Origin: Opitutaceae bacterium
Lineage (GTDB): Bacteria; Verrucomicrobiota; Verrucomicrobiia; Opitutales; Opitutaceae
Length of the DNA stretch: 64,000 nucleotides
Reading direction: 5' to 3'
NCBI GenBank assembly: GCA_028284385.1
Contig: JANQRT010000050.1
Coordinates: 1 to 64,000, forward strand
The first letter of the stretch is position 1; every line of letters starts with the position of its first letter. Below the pieces are notes generated by a model. It saw only the letters and a program-made list of their open reading frames with translations. It was not told the DNA's origin and did not search any database. A program made the translations under genes and the position numbers. Of this stretch, positions 27,819-38,033 are shown in pieces.

Positions 27819-28793
27819 ATGACCGACATATCTACGCAAACTCAACTCGACCAGCTAAAGCAATTCACGACCGTCGTCGCCGATACAGGCGATTTTCAGT
27901 CCTTTAAGGAATTCGAGCCCCAAGACGCCACCACCAATCCCTCTCTCATTTTAAAAGCCGCTCAGAAAGACGAGTACGCGGCCTTGGTCGACGAGTCGAT
28001 CGCTTCTCAAGCAGGATCTAGCCACGCCGGTCAAGCACTGATCGACGCTATCATATCGGATCTTCTGGTTCGATTCGGTATTGAGATTCTTAATATTATT
28101 CCAGGACGCGTTTCGACGGAAGTCGATGCCCGCCTTTCATTCGACACTCCCGGAACTATCGACAAGGCAAAGGAAATCATCGCTCTTTACGAAAGCAAAG
28201 GCATTGCTCGCGAACGTATTCTTATAAAGATCGCTTCAACCTGGGAAGGCATTAACGCAGCGAAGCAACTGGAAGAAGATGGTATTCATTGTAACCTTAC
28301 ATTGCTTTTCTCTCTGATTCAAGCTGTCCATTGCGCGGAAGCTCGAGTTACGCTCATTTCCCCATTTGTGGGAAGAATATACGACTGGTTTAAGAAGAGT
28401 ACCGGCGAGGAATACCAAGGAGCTGACGATCCTGGTGTGCAATCCGTACAAGGCATCTACGATTATTATAAGAAATTCGGATACAAGACAGAAGTAATGG
28501 GAGCTAGCTTCCGCAATAAAGGCCAGATTATCGAACTCGCTGGTTGCGACTTGCTGACCATTTCTCCAGGCCTCTTGGGAGAGCTGCAAGCTTCCAGCGA
28601 TCCTGTTGATCGAAAACTGAGTGTAGAATCATCTCAGAGTTCGGATGTAGAAAAAATCCAATACGACGAAAACGTCTTCCGTTGGCTTTTCAACGAAGAT
28701 GCCATGGCCACCGAAAAAACGGCTGAAGGCATTCGAGCTTTTGCTGCTGATATCCTCAAGCTTGAGGCCATGATTCAGAGCAAGCTGGGCTAG
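27819..28793 (+). CDS. tal: Transaldolase
   Basis: This enzyme moves a dihydroxyacetone unit between sedoheptulose 7-phosphate and glyceraldehyde 3-phosphate in the pentose phosphate pathway. The 324-residue length and the sequence match the class I TalB type: [14 protein letters not shown] at the N-terminus, [23 protein letters not shown], and the Schiff-base lysine in [13 protein letters not shown] chose the ATG at 27819 because [16 protein letters not shown] is the normal family start; an upstream in-frame start at 27741 would add 26 residues that do not look conserved. The end overlaps cca by 4 bases, tail to tail. Confidence 0.95.
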   Translation: MTDISTQTQLDQLKQFTTVVADTGDFQSFKEFEPQDATTNPSLILKAAQKDEYAALVDESIASQAGSSHAGQALIDAIISDLLVRFGIEILNIIPGRVSTEVDARLSFDTPGTIDKAKEIIALYESKGIARERILIKIASTWEGINAAKQLEEDGIHCNLTLLFSLIQAVHCAEARVTLISPFVGRIYDWFKKSTGEEYQGADDPGVQSVQGIYDYYKKFGYKTEVMGASFRNKGQIIELAGCDLLTISPGLLGELQASSDPVDRKLSVESSQSSDVEKIQYDENVFRWLFNEDAMATEKTAEGIRAFAADILKLEAMIQSKLG

Positions 28794-30229
28794 GAATTGT
28801 TGTCCTTGTTTCCTAAATACGTATTCAGCCAGATTTTAGCTCCTTCCAAGTCGTGAAAAGCTCCATCGAGCTGTTCCTCGTAAGCTTGGCTTAGAATCGC
28901 CTTGAAAGAGGTATTGGGTTCGAGACCAGTCTCTATGAGGTGGCGGCCTTTTAGAATAGTGTCTGGAGCCGCGTTTTCTATGCTTAGCTCTTCCGCTTTC
29001 TCGGCGAAAAAGGCTAGCCTCGCTTTTTGCTTTTCTGAAACGAGAGGCGGTCTACCCAAGTGATCCGCTCTCATGACTAGCTCTAAATCTTCTATAGTTG
29101 CAGGACTCAGTCGCCGAGCTAACCTTCTCATGCTCGAGCTGCTGGGACTTTCCGTTTTAAAGGCGTTGAGAAAGTGATGGTTGGCGATCAGTTTTCCAAC
29201 GCATTGTATCACACTATTGGGTGCGCCCATTCTCCTTAGTAGTCGTTCGCTTAAATCCACTCCTGCTTGATCATGTCCTGGACTGATCCATCGAAGCTTC
29301 TCGTTTTTCATCGCATATCGAGTGCAGCGTGCTTTGCCCAAATCGTGCATCAGAACCGCAAGCAATAAGATGCAACGAGCGCTCTCGTCTTTCTCTGTCC
29401 ACGAGGTTTTTTCCACCAAGGCATCTACGCAATGTTTGATATGGGTCCAAACATCTCCCTCGGGGTGCCACTCCGGTTCTTGCGGGAGACGAACCAGGCT
29501 GTTTAACTCCGGGAAAAACGCTATCCATCCTGACTTTTCCAATACATCAAGACCGCAGGAAGGCTTCTGCGATTTCGTAGCCCATTTTTGCCATTCGCCC
29601 CAGATGCGTTCCTTGGGCAAAGTCCAAAATTCCCGCTTCATATCGTAGCAGATTTTTGCTGTATCCGGATCTAATGACAAACCATAGCGTCCTGCAAATT
29701 GAACGGCTCGCAAAACTCGAAGAGGGTCCTCGTTAAAAGCCTGACCGGCGTGCTTTAGCGATTTCTTCTCCAGGTCTTCCAACCCTCCTACATGATCGAT
29801 AACGATGCCTTTCACAGGATCGTACATCAGCGCGTTGATTGTAAAATCGCGTCGCTTCAAAGCGGTTAACTCATCCATTTCGGTGTCCGGATGGACCGTG
29901 AAGCCACGGTGGCCTGAACCACTTTTTGTCTCCATTCGAGGAATACTAAAGTCGTATTCCTTTCCGTCTATCCAGAATTTAACTACACAGAAGGATTTTC
30001 CCACCAAGCTCGTTTTTCCCAGCGGTTTCAGGATCGATTGGATGGACGACAGATCGAGTCCGTAAACCTCTATATCGAAATCGTGAGGTCGGATGTCTAG
30101 CAGCGCATCGCGAACGCAACCGCCAACGACGCGACATTGGCCGCCGCTCTTTTGCAAGGCGGACATTGCCTTCGACAAGCCTTGAGGAATATCGATCTCA
30201 ATGGGTCTGGTGACGAGGGAGGTAGGCAT
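28790..30229 (-). CDS. cca: CCA-adding-type tRNA nucleotidyltransferase with HD domain
   Basis: The 479-residue protein has the class II nucleotidyltransferase head: [24 protein letters not shown] (in outline) with the DxD metal site, [13 protein letters not shown], and [18 protein letters not shown], which binds the incoming nucleotide. The C-terminal part carries an HD phosphohydrolase domain, with [13 protein letters not shown] and [18 protein letters not shown], as in bacterial enzymes with phosphatase activity. It should add or repair the tRNA 3' CCA; the tRNA-Gly in this window has CCA encoded, so repair is also needed. The start is adjacent to the stop of the DUF423 gene, suggesting one operon. 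Confidence 0.9.
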   Translation of the reverse strand: MPTSLVTRPIEIDIPQGLSKAMSALQKSGGQCRVVGGCVRDALLDIRPHDFDIEVYGLDLSSIQSILKPLGKTSLVGKSFCVVKFWIDGKEYDFSIPRMETKSGSGHRGFTVHPDTEMDELTALKRRDFTINALMYDPVKGIVIDHVGGLEDLEKKSLKHAGQAFNEDPLRVLRAVQFAGRYGLSLDPDTAKICYDMKREFWTLPKERIWGEWQKWATKSQKPSCGLDVLEKSGWIAFFPELNSLVRLPQEPEWHPEGDVWTHIKHCVDALVEKTSWTEKDESARCILLLAVLMHDLGKARCTRYAMKNEKLRWISPGHDQAGVDLSERLLRRMGAPNSVIQCVGKLIANHHFLNAFKTESPSSSSMRRLARRLSPATIEDLELVMRADHLGRPPLVSEKQKARLAFFAEKAEELSIENAAPDTILKGRHLIETGLEPNTSFKAILSQAYEEQLDGAFHDLEGAKIWLNTYLGNKDNNS

Positions 30230-30604
30230 TCAGGTTGTATTTTTCGAAGAGCCTTCAAAGAAGAGAATTCCCCATCCGATGATGAAAAGAAGACCTCCGA
30301 TAGGCGTGATGGGTCCTAGTATCGAACATTTGAATAAGGAGAGTAGGTACAGGGATCCGCTAAACAGAAAAACGCCCCCAATCCAGCAACGTCCCGCCCA
30401 TCTTGAAAAGGTGTTGCCCTGAACCTTATCCCAACAAGCCAATGAAAAGAGAGCTACCGCATGTATCATATGATAAAAGACGGCCGTTTCCCAAGTTTCC
30501 ACCGATCCGAGGGCGGTTAGCTTTTCACTTAAGGCATGAGCCCCAAATGCTCCGAGACTTATTCCTATGACTGCCAGGAGACTGGATATTCTAAGTAATG
30601 ACAT
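30230..30604 (-). CDS. DUF423 family small membrane protein
   Basis: The 124-residue protein has four hydrophobic segments and starts with SSLLAVIGISLGAFGAHAL (residues 7-25), the hallmark of the DUF423 (YgdD) family; the later YHMIHAVALFSLACW and GGVFLFSGSLYLLSL segments also fit. Its role is unknown in all bacteria, although it is common. Its stop is directly before the start of cca, so they are probably transcribed together. Confidence 0.85.
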   Translation of the reverse strand: MSLLRISSLLAVIGISLGAFGAHALSEKLTALGSVETWETAVFYHMIHAVALFSLACWDKVQGNTFSRWAGRCWIGGVFLFSGSLYLLSLFKCSILGPITPIGGLLFIIGWGILFFEGSSKNTT

Positions 30605-30781
30605 CTTGAATCCGCTTTCTTCTTGAAACTAGATTGAAAATCCTTGGTCCCTTTCGCACGAGTTGATTGAAAAACCTAGGAAACCATATTTTCTTGTTTG
30701 AATGCAGCTAGCAACATACTCTGGTTGTATTCTTGTTTCTCGTTCAACTTATCAAACTACAAATAGATAACTAAACGTTAA

Positions 30782-31477
30782 ATGAAGACGAAACTAACCA
30801 CATTGCTGGCTATCGTAGCCGGTTTTACTGCAACCCACACTGCCTCTGCTCAGGACCTCACTGTGACTCTTGACGCGACTGTGGCATCCAAGTACGTATT
30901 CCGTGGAGTTCAACTTGGAGATCTTACCATTCATCCTTCAATACAAGTTGAACAGGATGATTACTACCTTAACATTTGGGCGGCCCTGCCTCAGGAAAAC
31001 CGAGGATCTCCCACTTTCTATGACGATGAAATAGATATTGTCGTCGGACGTAGCATGGCTCTTAACGATTCGACGGCCCTCGATTTTGGCGTCACGTTCT
31101 ACACTTATCCGAACGCTGATAATACGACTGAAGTCTATCTTGGAGCTAGTCACGAACTCGAGAACGGCGTTTCGACAGGGATCACCTTATACCGCGACTT
31201 CGACCTGGACACCTTCACTCTGGAAGCTTCAGGGGGCTACAGCTTTATCATAAGCGATATCGCTAGCCTGGATGTCGGAGCTCATCTTGGGACCGTCCAA
31301 GCCGACGACAACGGAGGCATTGATTACACCTACTACGGTGTGGATTTGGTTGTTCCCATTCAGCTGACCGAGAACGCTATTCTTTCCATCGGAGCTCATT
31401 ACTCGGACCACGACGATGATGCCCTAGGCGAAGACAGCCATTTCTATGGCGCTGCTTCGATCACTTACGGCTTCTAG
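30782..31477 (+). CDS. TorF-family outer-membrane beta-barrel protein
   Basis: The 231-residue product has a signal peptide (residues 1-23, ending HTASA) and then alternating hydrophobic/polar strands of a beta-barrel, ending with the C-terminal phenylalanine (ITYGF) recognised by the Bam machinery. The strand YVFRGVQLGDLTIHPSIQ near residues 39-56 matches the putative-porin family called TorF, with its SKYVFRG opening. Acidic loops (DDEID, DHDDDAL) suggest cation contact. The transported substrate is unknown. It stands alone between a divergent gene and its own strong terminator. Confidence 0.8.
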   Translation: MKTKLTTLLAIVAGFTATHTASAQDLTVTLDATVASKYVFRGVQLGDLTIHPSIQVEQDDYYLNIWAALPQENRGSPTFYDDEIDIVVGRSMALNDSTALDFGVTFYTYPNADNTTEVYLGASHELENGVSTGITLYRDFDLDTFTLEASGGYSFIISDIASLDVGAHLGTVQADDNGGIDYTYYGVDLVVPIQLTENAILSIGAHYSDHDDDALGEDSHFYGAASITYGF

Positions 31478-31505
31478 TCTTAGGATCTCGGCTCACCGAT
31501 TTCTT

Positions 31506-31535
31506 GCCCCACGTCGATAGGCGTGGGGCTTTCTT
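31506..31535 (+). terminator. Rho-independent terminator after the TorF-like porin
   Basis: GCCCCACG (31506-31513) and CGTGGGGC (31522-31529) form a perfect 8-base stem around an 8-base loop, followed by TTTCTT. It lies about 30 bases after the porin stop. Confidence 0.85.
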
Positions 31536-31563
31536 ATCGATTGCTCTAGGGCGCTTTTCAAAA

Positions 31564-31576
31564 CGGAATAATTCCG
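31564..31576. promoter_or_regulatory. Palindrome upstream of rplM
   Basis: CGGAATAATTCCG is a perfect 6+1+6 palindrome with A/T flanks (AAA-A and C-TTT), 63-75 bases before rplM. Eleven bases further on is a TTGACA that could be the -35 of the ribosomal operon promoter. The palindrome could be an operator or a short RNA hairpin; nothing shows which. Confidence 0.3.
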
Positions 31577-31638
31577 CTTTAAATCATTGACATGCTAGAA
31601 GCCTAGGGTAGGTGTTTTCCTCTTTTTCTCGAATTCCG

Positions 31639-32067
31639 ATGAAAACTTTCGTTGCCAAGAAAGAAACAGTAGAACGCAAATGGTATCTGGTCGATGCGAA
31701 GGACCAGGTTCTTGGCCGTCTGTCGGTGAAAATAGCCAATCTTCTGAGAGGTCGTGACAAAGCGACCTACACGCCTCATGTCGACACCGGGGCCTTTGTC
31801 GTCGTAATCAATGCCGATAAAATCGTCCTTACCGGTAAAAAGCAGGACCAGAAGAAATACATGTTCTACAGCGGTTACGTTGGAGGCGAAAGCTATCGAA
31901 GCGTTGAGCAAATGCAGGAACGCCAACCAGATTTCGTCGTCAAGCATGCTGTTAAAGGTATGCTTCCAAAAAATCGTCTCGCTAAGAAAATGCTGACCAA
32001 GCTGAAGGTCTATGCGGGCGAAGAACATCCTCATGAGGCTCAAAATCCTCAAGCCATCTCCGTATAG
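31639..32067 (+). CDS. rplM: 50S ribosomal protein L13
   Basis: This is a large-subunit protein that binds 23S rRNA early in assembly. The 142-residue product has the family sequence [25 protein letters not shown] in outline, the [15 protein letters not shown] segment, [12 protein letters not shown] and the C-terminal [14 protein letters not shown] chose the ATG at 31639, giving MKTFVAKKE, the normal L13 start, over the upstream in-frame start at 31612. It is followed by rpsI after 10 bases in the conserved L13-S9 operon. Confidence 0.97.
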   Translation: MKTFVAKKETVERKWYLVDAKDQVLGRLSVKIANLLRGRDKATYTPHVDTGAFVVVINADKIVLTGKKQDQKKYMFYSGYVGGESYRSVEQMQERQPDFVVKHAVKGMLPKNRLAKKMLTKLKVYAGEEHPHEAQNPQAISV

Positions 32068-32077
32068 TTAGTTAACA

Positions 32078-32476
32078 ATGGCTGCACAAACTGATACATT
32101 TTTAGGAACTGGACGTCGTAAGACGGCTGTTGCTCGTGTGCGTCTGCAAGAAGGCTCTGGAAAAATCGCGATTAACGGTCGCAACCAGGACGACTTTTTC
32201 GCCCACGAAAATTTCTCGAGATCCGCTCTTCTGCCGCTTCAAACGGCGGAGGTCGCTGGAAAGTTTGATATCAATGTTCGCGTTGACGGTGGAGGCAACA
32301 GTGGCCAGGCGGGCGCTGTGGCTCACGGCATTGCACGCGCGTTGCTGAAATTCGATCCTGAACTGCGAACGGTTTTGAAGCAAGCCGGTCACCTTACTCG
32401 CGACCCTCGAATGAAGGAGCGAAAGAAGGCAGGTCAGCCAGGGGCGCGCAAGAAATTCCAGTTCTCGAAGCGTTAG
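32078..32476 (+). CDS. rpsI: 30S ribosomal protein S9
   Basis: This small-subunit protein has its C-terminal tail in the ribosomal P site. The 132-residue product has [21 protein letters not shown] near the start, [20 protein letters not shown] in the middle, and ends [24 protein letters not shown] (outline), with the invariant terminal Lys-Arg that touches tRNA. It is second in the rplM operon and followed by a terminator. Confidence 0.98.
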   Translation: MAAQTDTFLGTGRRKTAVARVRLQEGSGKIAINGRNQDDFFAHENFSRSALLPLQTAEVAGKFDINVRVDGGGNSGQAGAVAHGIARALLKFDPELRTVLKQAGHLTRDPRMKERKKAGQPGARKKFQFSKR

Positions 32477-32501
32477 TACGCATCATCAAAGAATTTTTCA
32501 C

Positions 32502-32541
32502 AAAAGCCCTCTTTGGTTAACCGCCATAGGGGGCTTTTTAT
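32502..32541 (+). terminator. Rho-independent terminator after rpsI
   Basis: AAAAGCCCTCT (32502-32512) and AGGGGGCTTTT (32528-32538) pair with one G-T wobble around a 15-base loop and run into TTTTTATTTT. It ends the L13-S9 operon and separates it from the arginine cluster. Confidence 0.8.
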
Positions 32542-32590
32542 TTTCACATAACGAATTACTAGAAAAACCACCATCCACTTTCATTTGTAA

Positions 32591-32606
32591 CGTCATTTCC
32601 ATGACG
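32591..32606. promoter_or_regulatory. Inverted repeat upstream of argC
   Basis: CGTCAT-TTCC-ATGACG is a perfect 6-base inverted repeat with a 4-base spacer, 29 bases before the argC start. It does not match the ArgR box of E. coli. It could be an operator for the arginine cluster or a small hairpin in the leader. Confidence 0.35.
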
Positions 32607-32635
32607 CAAAGTTCAACGCCTTATCACTTGAAATC

Positions 32636-33655
32636 ATGAATGTTGCCGTTGTCGGAGCCACTGGTTATATTGGAGACACGCTTGTGAAACTGCTTGCCGG
32701 CCATCCCAAGGCGAATCTCAAGGTCGTCACTTCTAGGTCGAAGAGCGGTCAAGCCGTCAGCAAGGTGATCCCCGCGTTGCGAGGCGTCTTGGATGATTTG
32801 AACTTCGATTTATCAGACCCTGAAACCCTTGCTGCTCGTGATGATATTGACTGCTTTTTTCTGGCCGTACCACACGGAACCGCCACCGAATACGCCAGGC
32901 CGCTTGTCGACGCTGGCAAAAAGGTTTTTGATGTAAGCGCTGATTATCGAACCTCCAGTGCAGAGAAATACGAGGAGTTCTATGGGCCACATCCCGATCC
33001 TGATTTACTAAAGGAGGCTCAGTACGTTTTGCCTGAAATTACGCCTGAAGGCTGGCAGTCCAAGTCCATCTTTGCGTTGCCTGGCTGTTATCCTACTTCG
33101 ATCATTCCGCCGCTGTATCCACTTTTACAAGCAGGCGTGATCGGAAAGGAGCACATTGTGGTAAACTCTGTGAGTGGGGCCAGTGGCGCTGGCAGGAAAG
33201 TCCATGAGGATTTCATTTATTGCGAAGTCACTGAAAACGCAAAATCCTACTCCATTCCCAAACATCGCCATCTCTCTGAGATCGAAGAGCAGTTAGGCCA
33301 TGCCGGGAGAGGAGACGTGGTTATACAATTCAATCCACATCTTGTTCCGATGAAAAGAGGTATTGCCACTACCATTACAGTGCCTGCCGGGAATAGCTCT
33401 CTAGACGAATTGTATGATTGCTGGCGGTCTGCCTATTCGAATCGTCCCTTTATCTATGTCTTGGACTCTAGCGAACGGCCTCAGACTTCCGCAACGATCG
33501 GAACGAATCGTTTGGACATCGCCGCGGTAAAAGACGAGCGGACCGGAAATTTCGTCATCATGTCAGCCGAAGATAATCTTATGAAAGGGGCAGCTGGTCA
33601 AGGTATCCAAATTATGAATCTCTGGCAGGGATGGGATGAAGCAACTGGACTCTAA
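32636..33655 (+). CDS. argC: N-acetyl-gamma-glutamyl-phosphate reductase
   Basis: ArgC catalyses the third step of arginine synthesis, an NADPH-dependent reduction of the acyl phosphate. The 339-residue protein has the Rossmann start VAVVGATGYIGDTLVKLL, the catalytic cysteine C151 in ALPGCYPTSI, and the conserved SGASGAGRK and PKHRHLSEIEEQL stretches. It is the first gene of an argCJBDFG cluster; the argJ start lies 2 bases after its stop. Confidence 0.96.
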   Translation: MNVAVVGATGYIGDTLVKLLAGHPKANLKVVTSRSKSGQAVSKVIPALRGVLDDLNFDLSDPETLAARDDIDCFFLAVPHGTATEYARPLVDAGKKVFDVSADYRTSSAEKYEEFYGPHPDPDLLKEAQYVLPEITPEGWQSKSIFALPGCYPTSIIPPLYPLLQAGVIGKEHIVVNSVSGASGAGRKVHEDFIYCEVTENAKSYSIPKHRHLSEIEEQLGHAGRGDVVIQFNPHLVPMKRGIATTITVPAGNSSLDELYDCWRSAYSNRPFIYVLDSSERPQTSATIGTNRLDIAAVKDERTGNFVIMSAEDNLMKGAAGQGIQIMNLWQGWDEATGL

Positions 33656-33657
33656 CC

Positions 33658-34878
33658 ATGGCTAATGAAATACATTTCCAGGAAGATGCGGCGAGCATCA
33701 CCGATCCCAAAGGGTTCTATGCGGCAGCTAGTCATGCCGACGTTCGCAAAAAGAAGGACCATAGACTGGATACCGGGATTCTTTTTTCGCGGCCACCTTG
33801 TTCCGCAGCAGGCGTATTCACTTTGAATGCCGTGAAGGCGGCACCCGTTTTACAATGTCAGCGTATCCTTAAACTGGACACATCGGTCCATGGACTAGTT
33901 GTTAACAGCGGCAATGCCAACGCCTGTACAGGAGAGCAAGGCATGAAAGACGCCACTGCTATGCAGGTGGAAGCGGAGAAAGCCTGCCTCGCTCCGGCAA
34001 ACAGCTTTTTTGTCTGCTCAACGGGTCGGATTGGAGAGCTATTGCCTCTAGAAGCGATAACTAAGGCGATCAGCTCTGCAGGCGATGCGATTAGAAGCGG
34101 AGCCACGGTAGGCTCGGGCTTTGCTCAGAGTATTCTTACTTCGGATACAAGGCCAAAAACCTGTACGGCGTCCTTTAGAATCGATGGACAAACGGTTACC
34201 ATCTCAGGGGTGGCAAAGGGAGCGGGGATGATTCAGCCTAATATGGCAACTATGCTGGCCTTTATTACAACCGACATTCAAGCGGACTCGACGAGTATTC
34301 AGAATCTCTTGAACGAGGTCGTGAAAGAGACTTTTAATGCCATTACCGTTGACGGCGATATGAGTACCAATGATACGGTTCTCATTTTGGCAAATGGAGA
34401 ATCAGGTTGTTCGCTAAACGCCTCCAGCGAGGTTCTGTTTAAGGAAGCTCTCTTTAAGGTTTGCGACTCTCTGGCTGATAAGATCGTTTCGGATGGAGAG
34501 TGCATCACCAAGGTTGTCGAAATAAATGTTAAGGGAGCGGACTCTGACACGGATGCTGAAAACATAGCCCGAGCGATTGGCAACTCTTTGCTAGTCAAGA
34601 CCTCCTGGTACGGTAACGACCCGAATTGGGGTCGTTTGATAGATGCCCTTGGATACGCCAAGGCTCGAATCGAACAGGAGTTGATCGATCTTAGCTACGA
34701 TGATGTTCCTGTTTTAGTTAAAGGGGCTCCAATTCCTACCAATAAGGCTCAATGGAGAAAATGCGTTTCAGAGCCGAGATTCTCCATAAACATTAATATG
34801 AATGTCGGGCAGGGCAGTTATCGGTTAAGAGCTACCGATCTCACCGAAGGCTACGTGAACTTCAATATGAGCGAATAG
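33658..34878 (+). CDS. argJ: Glutamate N-acetyltransferase / amino-acid acetyltransferase
   Basis: ArgJ recycles the acetyl group from N-acetylornithine to glutamate and, when bifunctional, also makes acetylglutamate from acetyl-CoA. The 406-residue precursor is cut autocatalytically before T198 in [12 protein letters not shown], which becomes the nucleophile. The [11 protein letters not shown] and [11 protein letters not shown] motifs are conserved. Its presence explains the lack of argA and argE in the cluster (cyclic pathway). It is 2 bases from both neighbours in the operon. Confidence 0.96.
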   Translation: MANEIHFQEDAASITDPKGFYAAASHADVRKKKDHRLDTGILFSRPPCSAAGVFTLNAVKAAPVLQCQRILKLDTSVHGLVVNSGNANACTGEQGMKDATAMQVEAEKACLAPANSFFVCSTGRIGELLPLEAITKAISSAGDAIRSGATVGSGFAQSILTSDTRPKTCTASFRIDGQTVTISGVAKGAGMIQPNMATMLAFITTDIQADSTSIQNLLNEVVKETFNAITVDGDMSTNDTVLILANGESGCSLNASSEVLFKEALFKVCDSLADKIVSDGECITKVVEINVKGADSDTDAENIARAIGNSLLVKTSWYGNDPNWGRLIDALGYAKARIEQELIDLSYDDVPVLVKGAPIPTNKAQWRKCVSEPRFSININMNVGQGSYRLRATDLTEGYVNFNMSE

Positions 34879-34880
34879 AT

Positions 34881-35759
34881 ATGAACATGCAAGAAATCAT
34901 ATCTAAGGCTGCTGTATTGATAGAAGCCCTACCGTACGTTCAGGAGTTTCGAAACTCCATTTTCGTAATAAAATACGGCGGCAGCTTTATGGATGACCCG
35001 GATCCGGTTATTCGCTCCAGGGTTGCTGGAGACATCGCATTCCTATCGGCGGTTGGTATTCATGCCGTCGTTGTCCATGGCGGCGGGAAAGCTATTAGTC
35101 GAGCAATGTCAGCCAGGGGCTTGGAAGCGCGTTTCATAAATGGGCTTCGCTACACCGACGAGGCTACCGTTAAAGTCGTGCAGGAAGTTCTCAATAAGCA
35201 AGTGAATAGCGAAGTCTGTGAAATGCTGCAAATTCGCAATGATCGTCCACTTGGCCTGCCTGGGAATAGCGCGTTACAATGCGAGAAGCTGACTGAGGAC
35301 GCTCAAGGCAAACCCGTGGACCTTGGATACGTTGGAAAGGTGACGGCCGTCAAAGCTAAGGTCATCAAAAAGGCTATCAAGGATGGCTATACGCCGGTTG
35401 TTTCGCCCATCGCCGAGGATGAAAATGGGAACGCTTACAATGTGAATGCCGATGTCGCTGCTGCTTGCGTTGCCAGCGCCTTGAGAGCTAGAAGGCTAGT
35501 ATTCATGAGCGATGTGCCGGGACTGCTTAATGATCCCAATGATGTGAATACGCTTATCCCGACATTGAAAGCCGGGCAAGTTGAGAAGCTGAAGAAAAAC
35601 GGAGTGATTAGCCAGGGCATGCTCCCGAAAATCGATAGCGCTATGAAAGCTTTGGATGCCGGCGTGCATCGAGTCCACTTTATCGACGGCAAGCTCCCCC
35701 ATAGTCTTTTGCTGGAAATATTCACCGATGAAGGAATCGGGACTCAGATCGTGCACTGA
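34881..35759 (+). CDS. argB: Acetylglutamate kinase
   Basis: ArgB phosphorylates N-acetylglutamate. The 292-residue protein has the amino-acid-kinase features [11 protein letters not shown] (ATP phosphate loop), [14 protein letters not shown], and the C-terminal [16 protein letters not shown]. The N-terminal helix and [12 protein letters not shown] segment fit the hexameric, arginine-inhibited type, in which an N-terminal kinked helix carries the feedback site, so this is a likely control point; that is inferred from length and family. It starts 2 bases after argJ; a second in-frame ATG lies two codons on. Confidence 0.95.
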   Translation: MNMQEIISKAAVLIEALPYVQEFRNSIFVIKYGGSFMDDPDPVIRSRVAGDIAFLSAVGIHAVVVHGGGKAISRAMSARGLEARFINGLRYTDEATVKVVQEVLNKQVNSEVCEMLQIRNDRPLGLPGNSALQCEKLTEDAQGKPVDLGYVGKVTAVKAKVIKKAIKDGYTPVVSPIAEDENGNAYNVNADVAAACVASALRARRLVFMSDVPGLLNDPNDVNTLIPTLKAGQVEKLKKNGVISQGMLPKIDSAMKALDAGVHRVHFIDGKLPHSLLLEIFTDEGIGTQIVH

Positions 35760-35789
35760 TTTTGTAACCAGAAACCAATAACAAAAACC

Positions 35790-37010
35790 ATGACAACGAA
35801 CATCGATACCGAGAAGCTTTATAAGGATAATCTGCTCGGCAATTATGGATTGCCGCCCATCACGTTCGTTCGCGGTCGTGGCGCTTACCTTTGGGATGAC
35901 GAAGGCAATCGATACCTGGATTTCTGTTCTGGACTAGCCGTAACGACGCTTGGTCATAGCCATCCCGCTATAGCCAAGGCGATTGGCGAGCAGGCTGAAA
36001 CGCTTCTTCACGTTAGCAATCTTTACAGAAATCAACCGCAGGCTTTGCTGGCCCAAAAGCTTAACGAAAAAGCGGGCGGCAATGGAAAAGTGTTCTTCTG
36101 CAACAGCGGAGCTGAAGCCAACGAGGCCTTGATAAAGCTCTCTCGGCTTTTCGGTCAACGAAAGTCTGGCCAAGAAGGAAAGCGCATTAAGGTAGTTTGC
36201 GCCGAAAAAGCCTTTCATGGGCGAACTTTTGGAGGGATGAGCGCGACGCCCAAGCCAAAGGTTCAAGGAGGATTTCATCCGCTGGTTCCCGGATTCGAAT
36301 TCGCCGAGCTGAACAACTTGGAGAGCTTCGCCAATGCGATCGACGACGATACATCCGCCGTATTCGTTGAAACCATACAAGGCGAAGGTGGCATCCATCC
36401 TTGCGAAGCGGAATTTCTAAACGGACTGAGGAGCCTTTGTCACGACAGGGGTGTTTTGCTAATGCTCGACGAGGTTCAGTGCGGCATCGCGAGAACGGGG
36501 GCTTTTTTCGCTTTCGAGCATTATGGCGTAAAGCCTGACGCGATTGGCATGGCCAAAGGCCTTGGCAGTGGCGTGCCCATTGGGGCCGTCTGGATCGACG
36601 ATCAGTATGCTGATCTCTTTACTCCGGGCACGCATGCCACCACCTTTGGCGGTACGCCGCTGATTTGCTCGGCCGCGATCGCCACTCTGGATACAATCGA
36701 GCAGGACAATCTGATCGAGAGTGTTAAGCAAAATGGCGCGTACATGCTCAATGCTCTGCAAGACCTGCGCAGCGAGTTACCTGATGGCATTATCCAAGTA
36801 AGAGGAATGGGCTTTCTTGTAGGTATACAGGTAGCCGGGGATAATATGGCAATCGTGAACGAATGTCGGTCCAAGGGACTTATCGTTCCGCCAGCCGAAG
36901 GGAACGTAGTTCGCTTTCTGCCGCCCCTCATCGCTGGCAGAGAGGAAATCGACGAAGCCATCGGCATCTTCAAAGACTGCCTGCAAGTATCGCTGGCCGA
37001 AGCGGGGTAG
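35790..37010 (+). CDS. argD: Acetylornithine aminotransferase
   Basis: This PLP enzyme converts N-acetylglutamate semialdehyde to N-acetylornithine and may also serve lysine synthesis. The 406-residue class III aminotransferase has NSGAEANEAL near residue 105, AFHGRTFGGMSAT, the PLP-ring aspartate in MLDEVQCGIARTG near residue 227, and the Schiff-base lysine K256 in GMAKGLGSGVPIGA. It is the fourth gene of the cluster. Confidence 0.95.
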   Translation: MTTNIDTEKLYKDNLLGNYGLPPITFVRGRGAYLWDDEGNRYLDFCSGLAVTTLGHSHPAIAKAIGEQAETLLHVSNLYRNQPQALLAQKLNEKAGGNGKVFFCNSGAEANEALIKLSRLFGQRKSGQEGKRIKVVCAEKAFHGRTFGGMSATPKPKVQGGFHPLVPGFEFAELNNLESFANAIDDDTSAVFVETIQGEGGIHPCEAEFLNGLRSLCHDRGVLLMLDEVQCGIARTGAFFAFEHYGVKPDAIGMAKGLGSGVPIGAVWIDDQYADLFTPGTHATTFGGTPLICSAAIATLDTIEQDNLIESVKQNGAYMLNALQDLRSELPDGIIQVRGMGFLVGIQVAGDNMAIVNECRSKGLIVPPAEGNVVRFLPPLIAGREEIDEAIGIFKDCLQVSLAEAG

Positions 37011-37048
37011 TCCTCACAATTGCGATTTAACTCCAAATTTTAAATACA

Positions 37049-38008
37049 ATGACTCATTTTCTTAAAGAAACCGACTTCTCTCCTGCTCAGGCTGCCGAGG
37101 TACTGTCTCTCGCCAAGAGCTTGAAGAGAAACCGAGGAAAGCACACGCCACCCGTCTTGTCCGGGCAAACTTGGGCCATGATCTTTTCCAAGTCCAGCAC
37201 TCGTACGCGCGTGTCATTCGATGTTGGCATCCATGAGCTTGGAGGGCATCCAATTTTCTTGAACAAGAACGACATACAACTCGGTCGAGGGGAGACGATC
37301 CACGATACCGCCAAGGTTCTTTCGCGGTTTGTTCATGGTTTGATTGTGCGCACATTCGATCATAGCGAAGTGGAACTGCTTTCTAAAGAGGGTAGTGTTC
37401 CCGTTATCAATGCCCTGACGGACTTTCTGCATCCATGCCAAACCTACACGGACGCTTTTTCCATGGCGGAGCGTTGGGCATCCAACGACGATCTATTTGG
37501 CTCACTGAAAGATCGCAAGATGGTTTACTATGGAGATACTGCCAATAACATAGCCAATTCCTGGATACTTGGCGCGGCTTTGTTCGGCATGGAACTCGTG
37601 TTGTGCGGCCCCGAGGGGTACCAGCCGCAAGCGGAAATCGATGCCGCTCTGCAAGCGAGTGGCTATGACAAGACTTATTCTTTCACCAGCGACGCCTTGG
37701 CTGCGGCTGCAAATGCCGATGTTATCTACACGGACACTTGGGTAAGCATGGGCCAGGAGGACGAGTCTAAAGAACGTATCGAAGTTATGAAGCCGTATTC
37801 AGTAACAAGTGACATCATGAAACAGGCTAAGCCAGACGCTCTTTTCATGCATGACCTCCCCGCCTATGCCGGCATGGAAGTGCAGAAAGACGTTCTTTAT
37901 GGCGAACAATCGATCATTTTTGACCAGGCGGAAAACCGCTTGCACACGCAAAAGGCGATTATGGCCGAGCTTGCTCGAAGTGCCCGCTCGATTGCCAAGG
38001 ATATTTAA
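37049..38008 (+). CDS. argF: Ornithine carbamoyltransferase
   Basis: This enzyme makes citrulline from ornithine and carbamoyl phosphate. The 319-residue protein has the carbamoyl-phosphate loop S50-TRTR54, FLHPCQ (residues 127-131), and the ornithine-side loop DTWVSMGQE with SMG at 233-235, which marks a true ornithine enzyme. One oddity: the usual HCLP motif, whose Cys touches ornithine, reads HDLP (H268-D269-L270-P271). Codon GAC is clear in the sequence. It lies between argD and argG, so the role is well supported. Confidence 0.93.
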   Translation: MTHFLKETDFSPAQAAEVLSLAKSLKRNRGKHTPPVLSGQTWAMIFSKSSTRTRVSFDVGIHELGGHPIFLNKNDIQLGRGETIHDTAKVLSRFVHGLIVRTFDHSEVELLSKEGSVPVINALTDFLHPCQTYTDAFSMAERWASNDDLFGSLKDRKMVYYGDTANNIANSWILGAALFGMELVLCGPEGYQPQAEIDAALQASGYDKTYSFTSDALAAAANADVIYTDTWVSMGQEDESKERIEVMKPYSVTSDIMKQAKPDALFMHDLPAYAGMEVQKDVLYGEQSIIFDQAENRLHTQKAIMAELARSARSIAKDI

Positions 38009-38033
38009 AGACACTATTTTGAAAGCTACTTAA

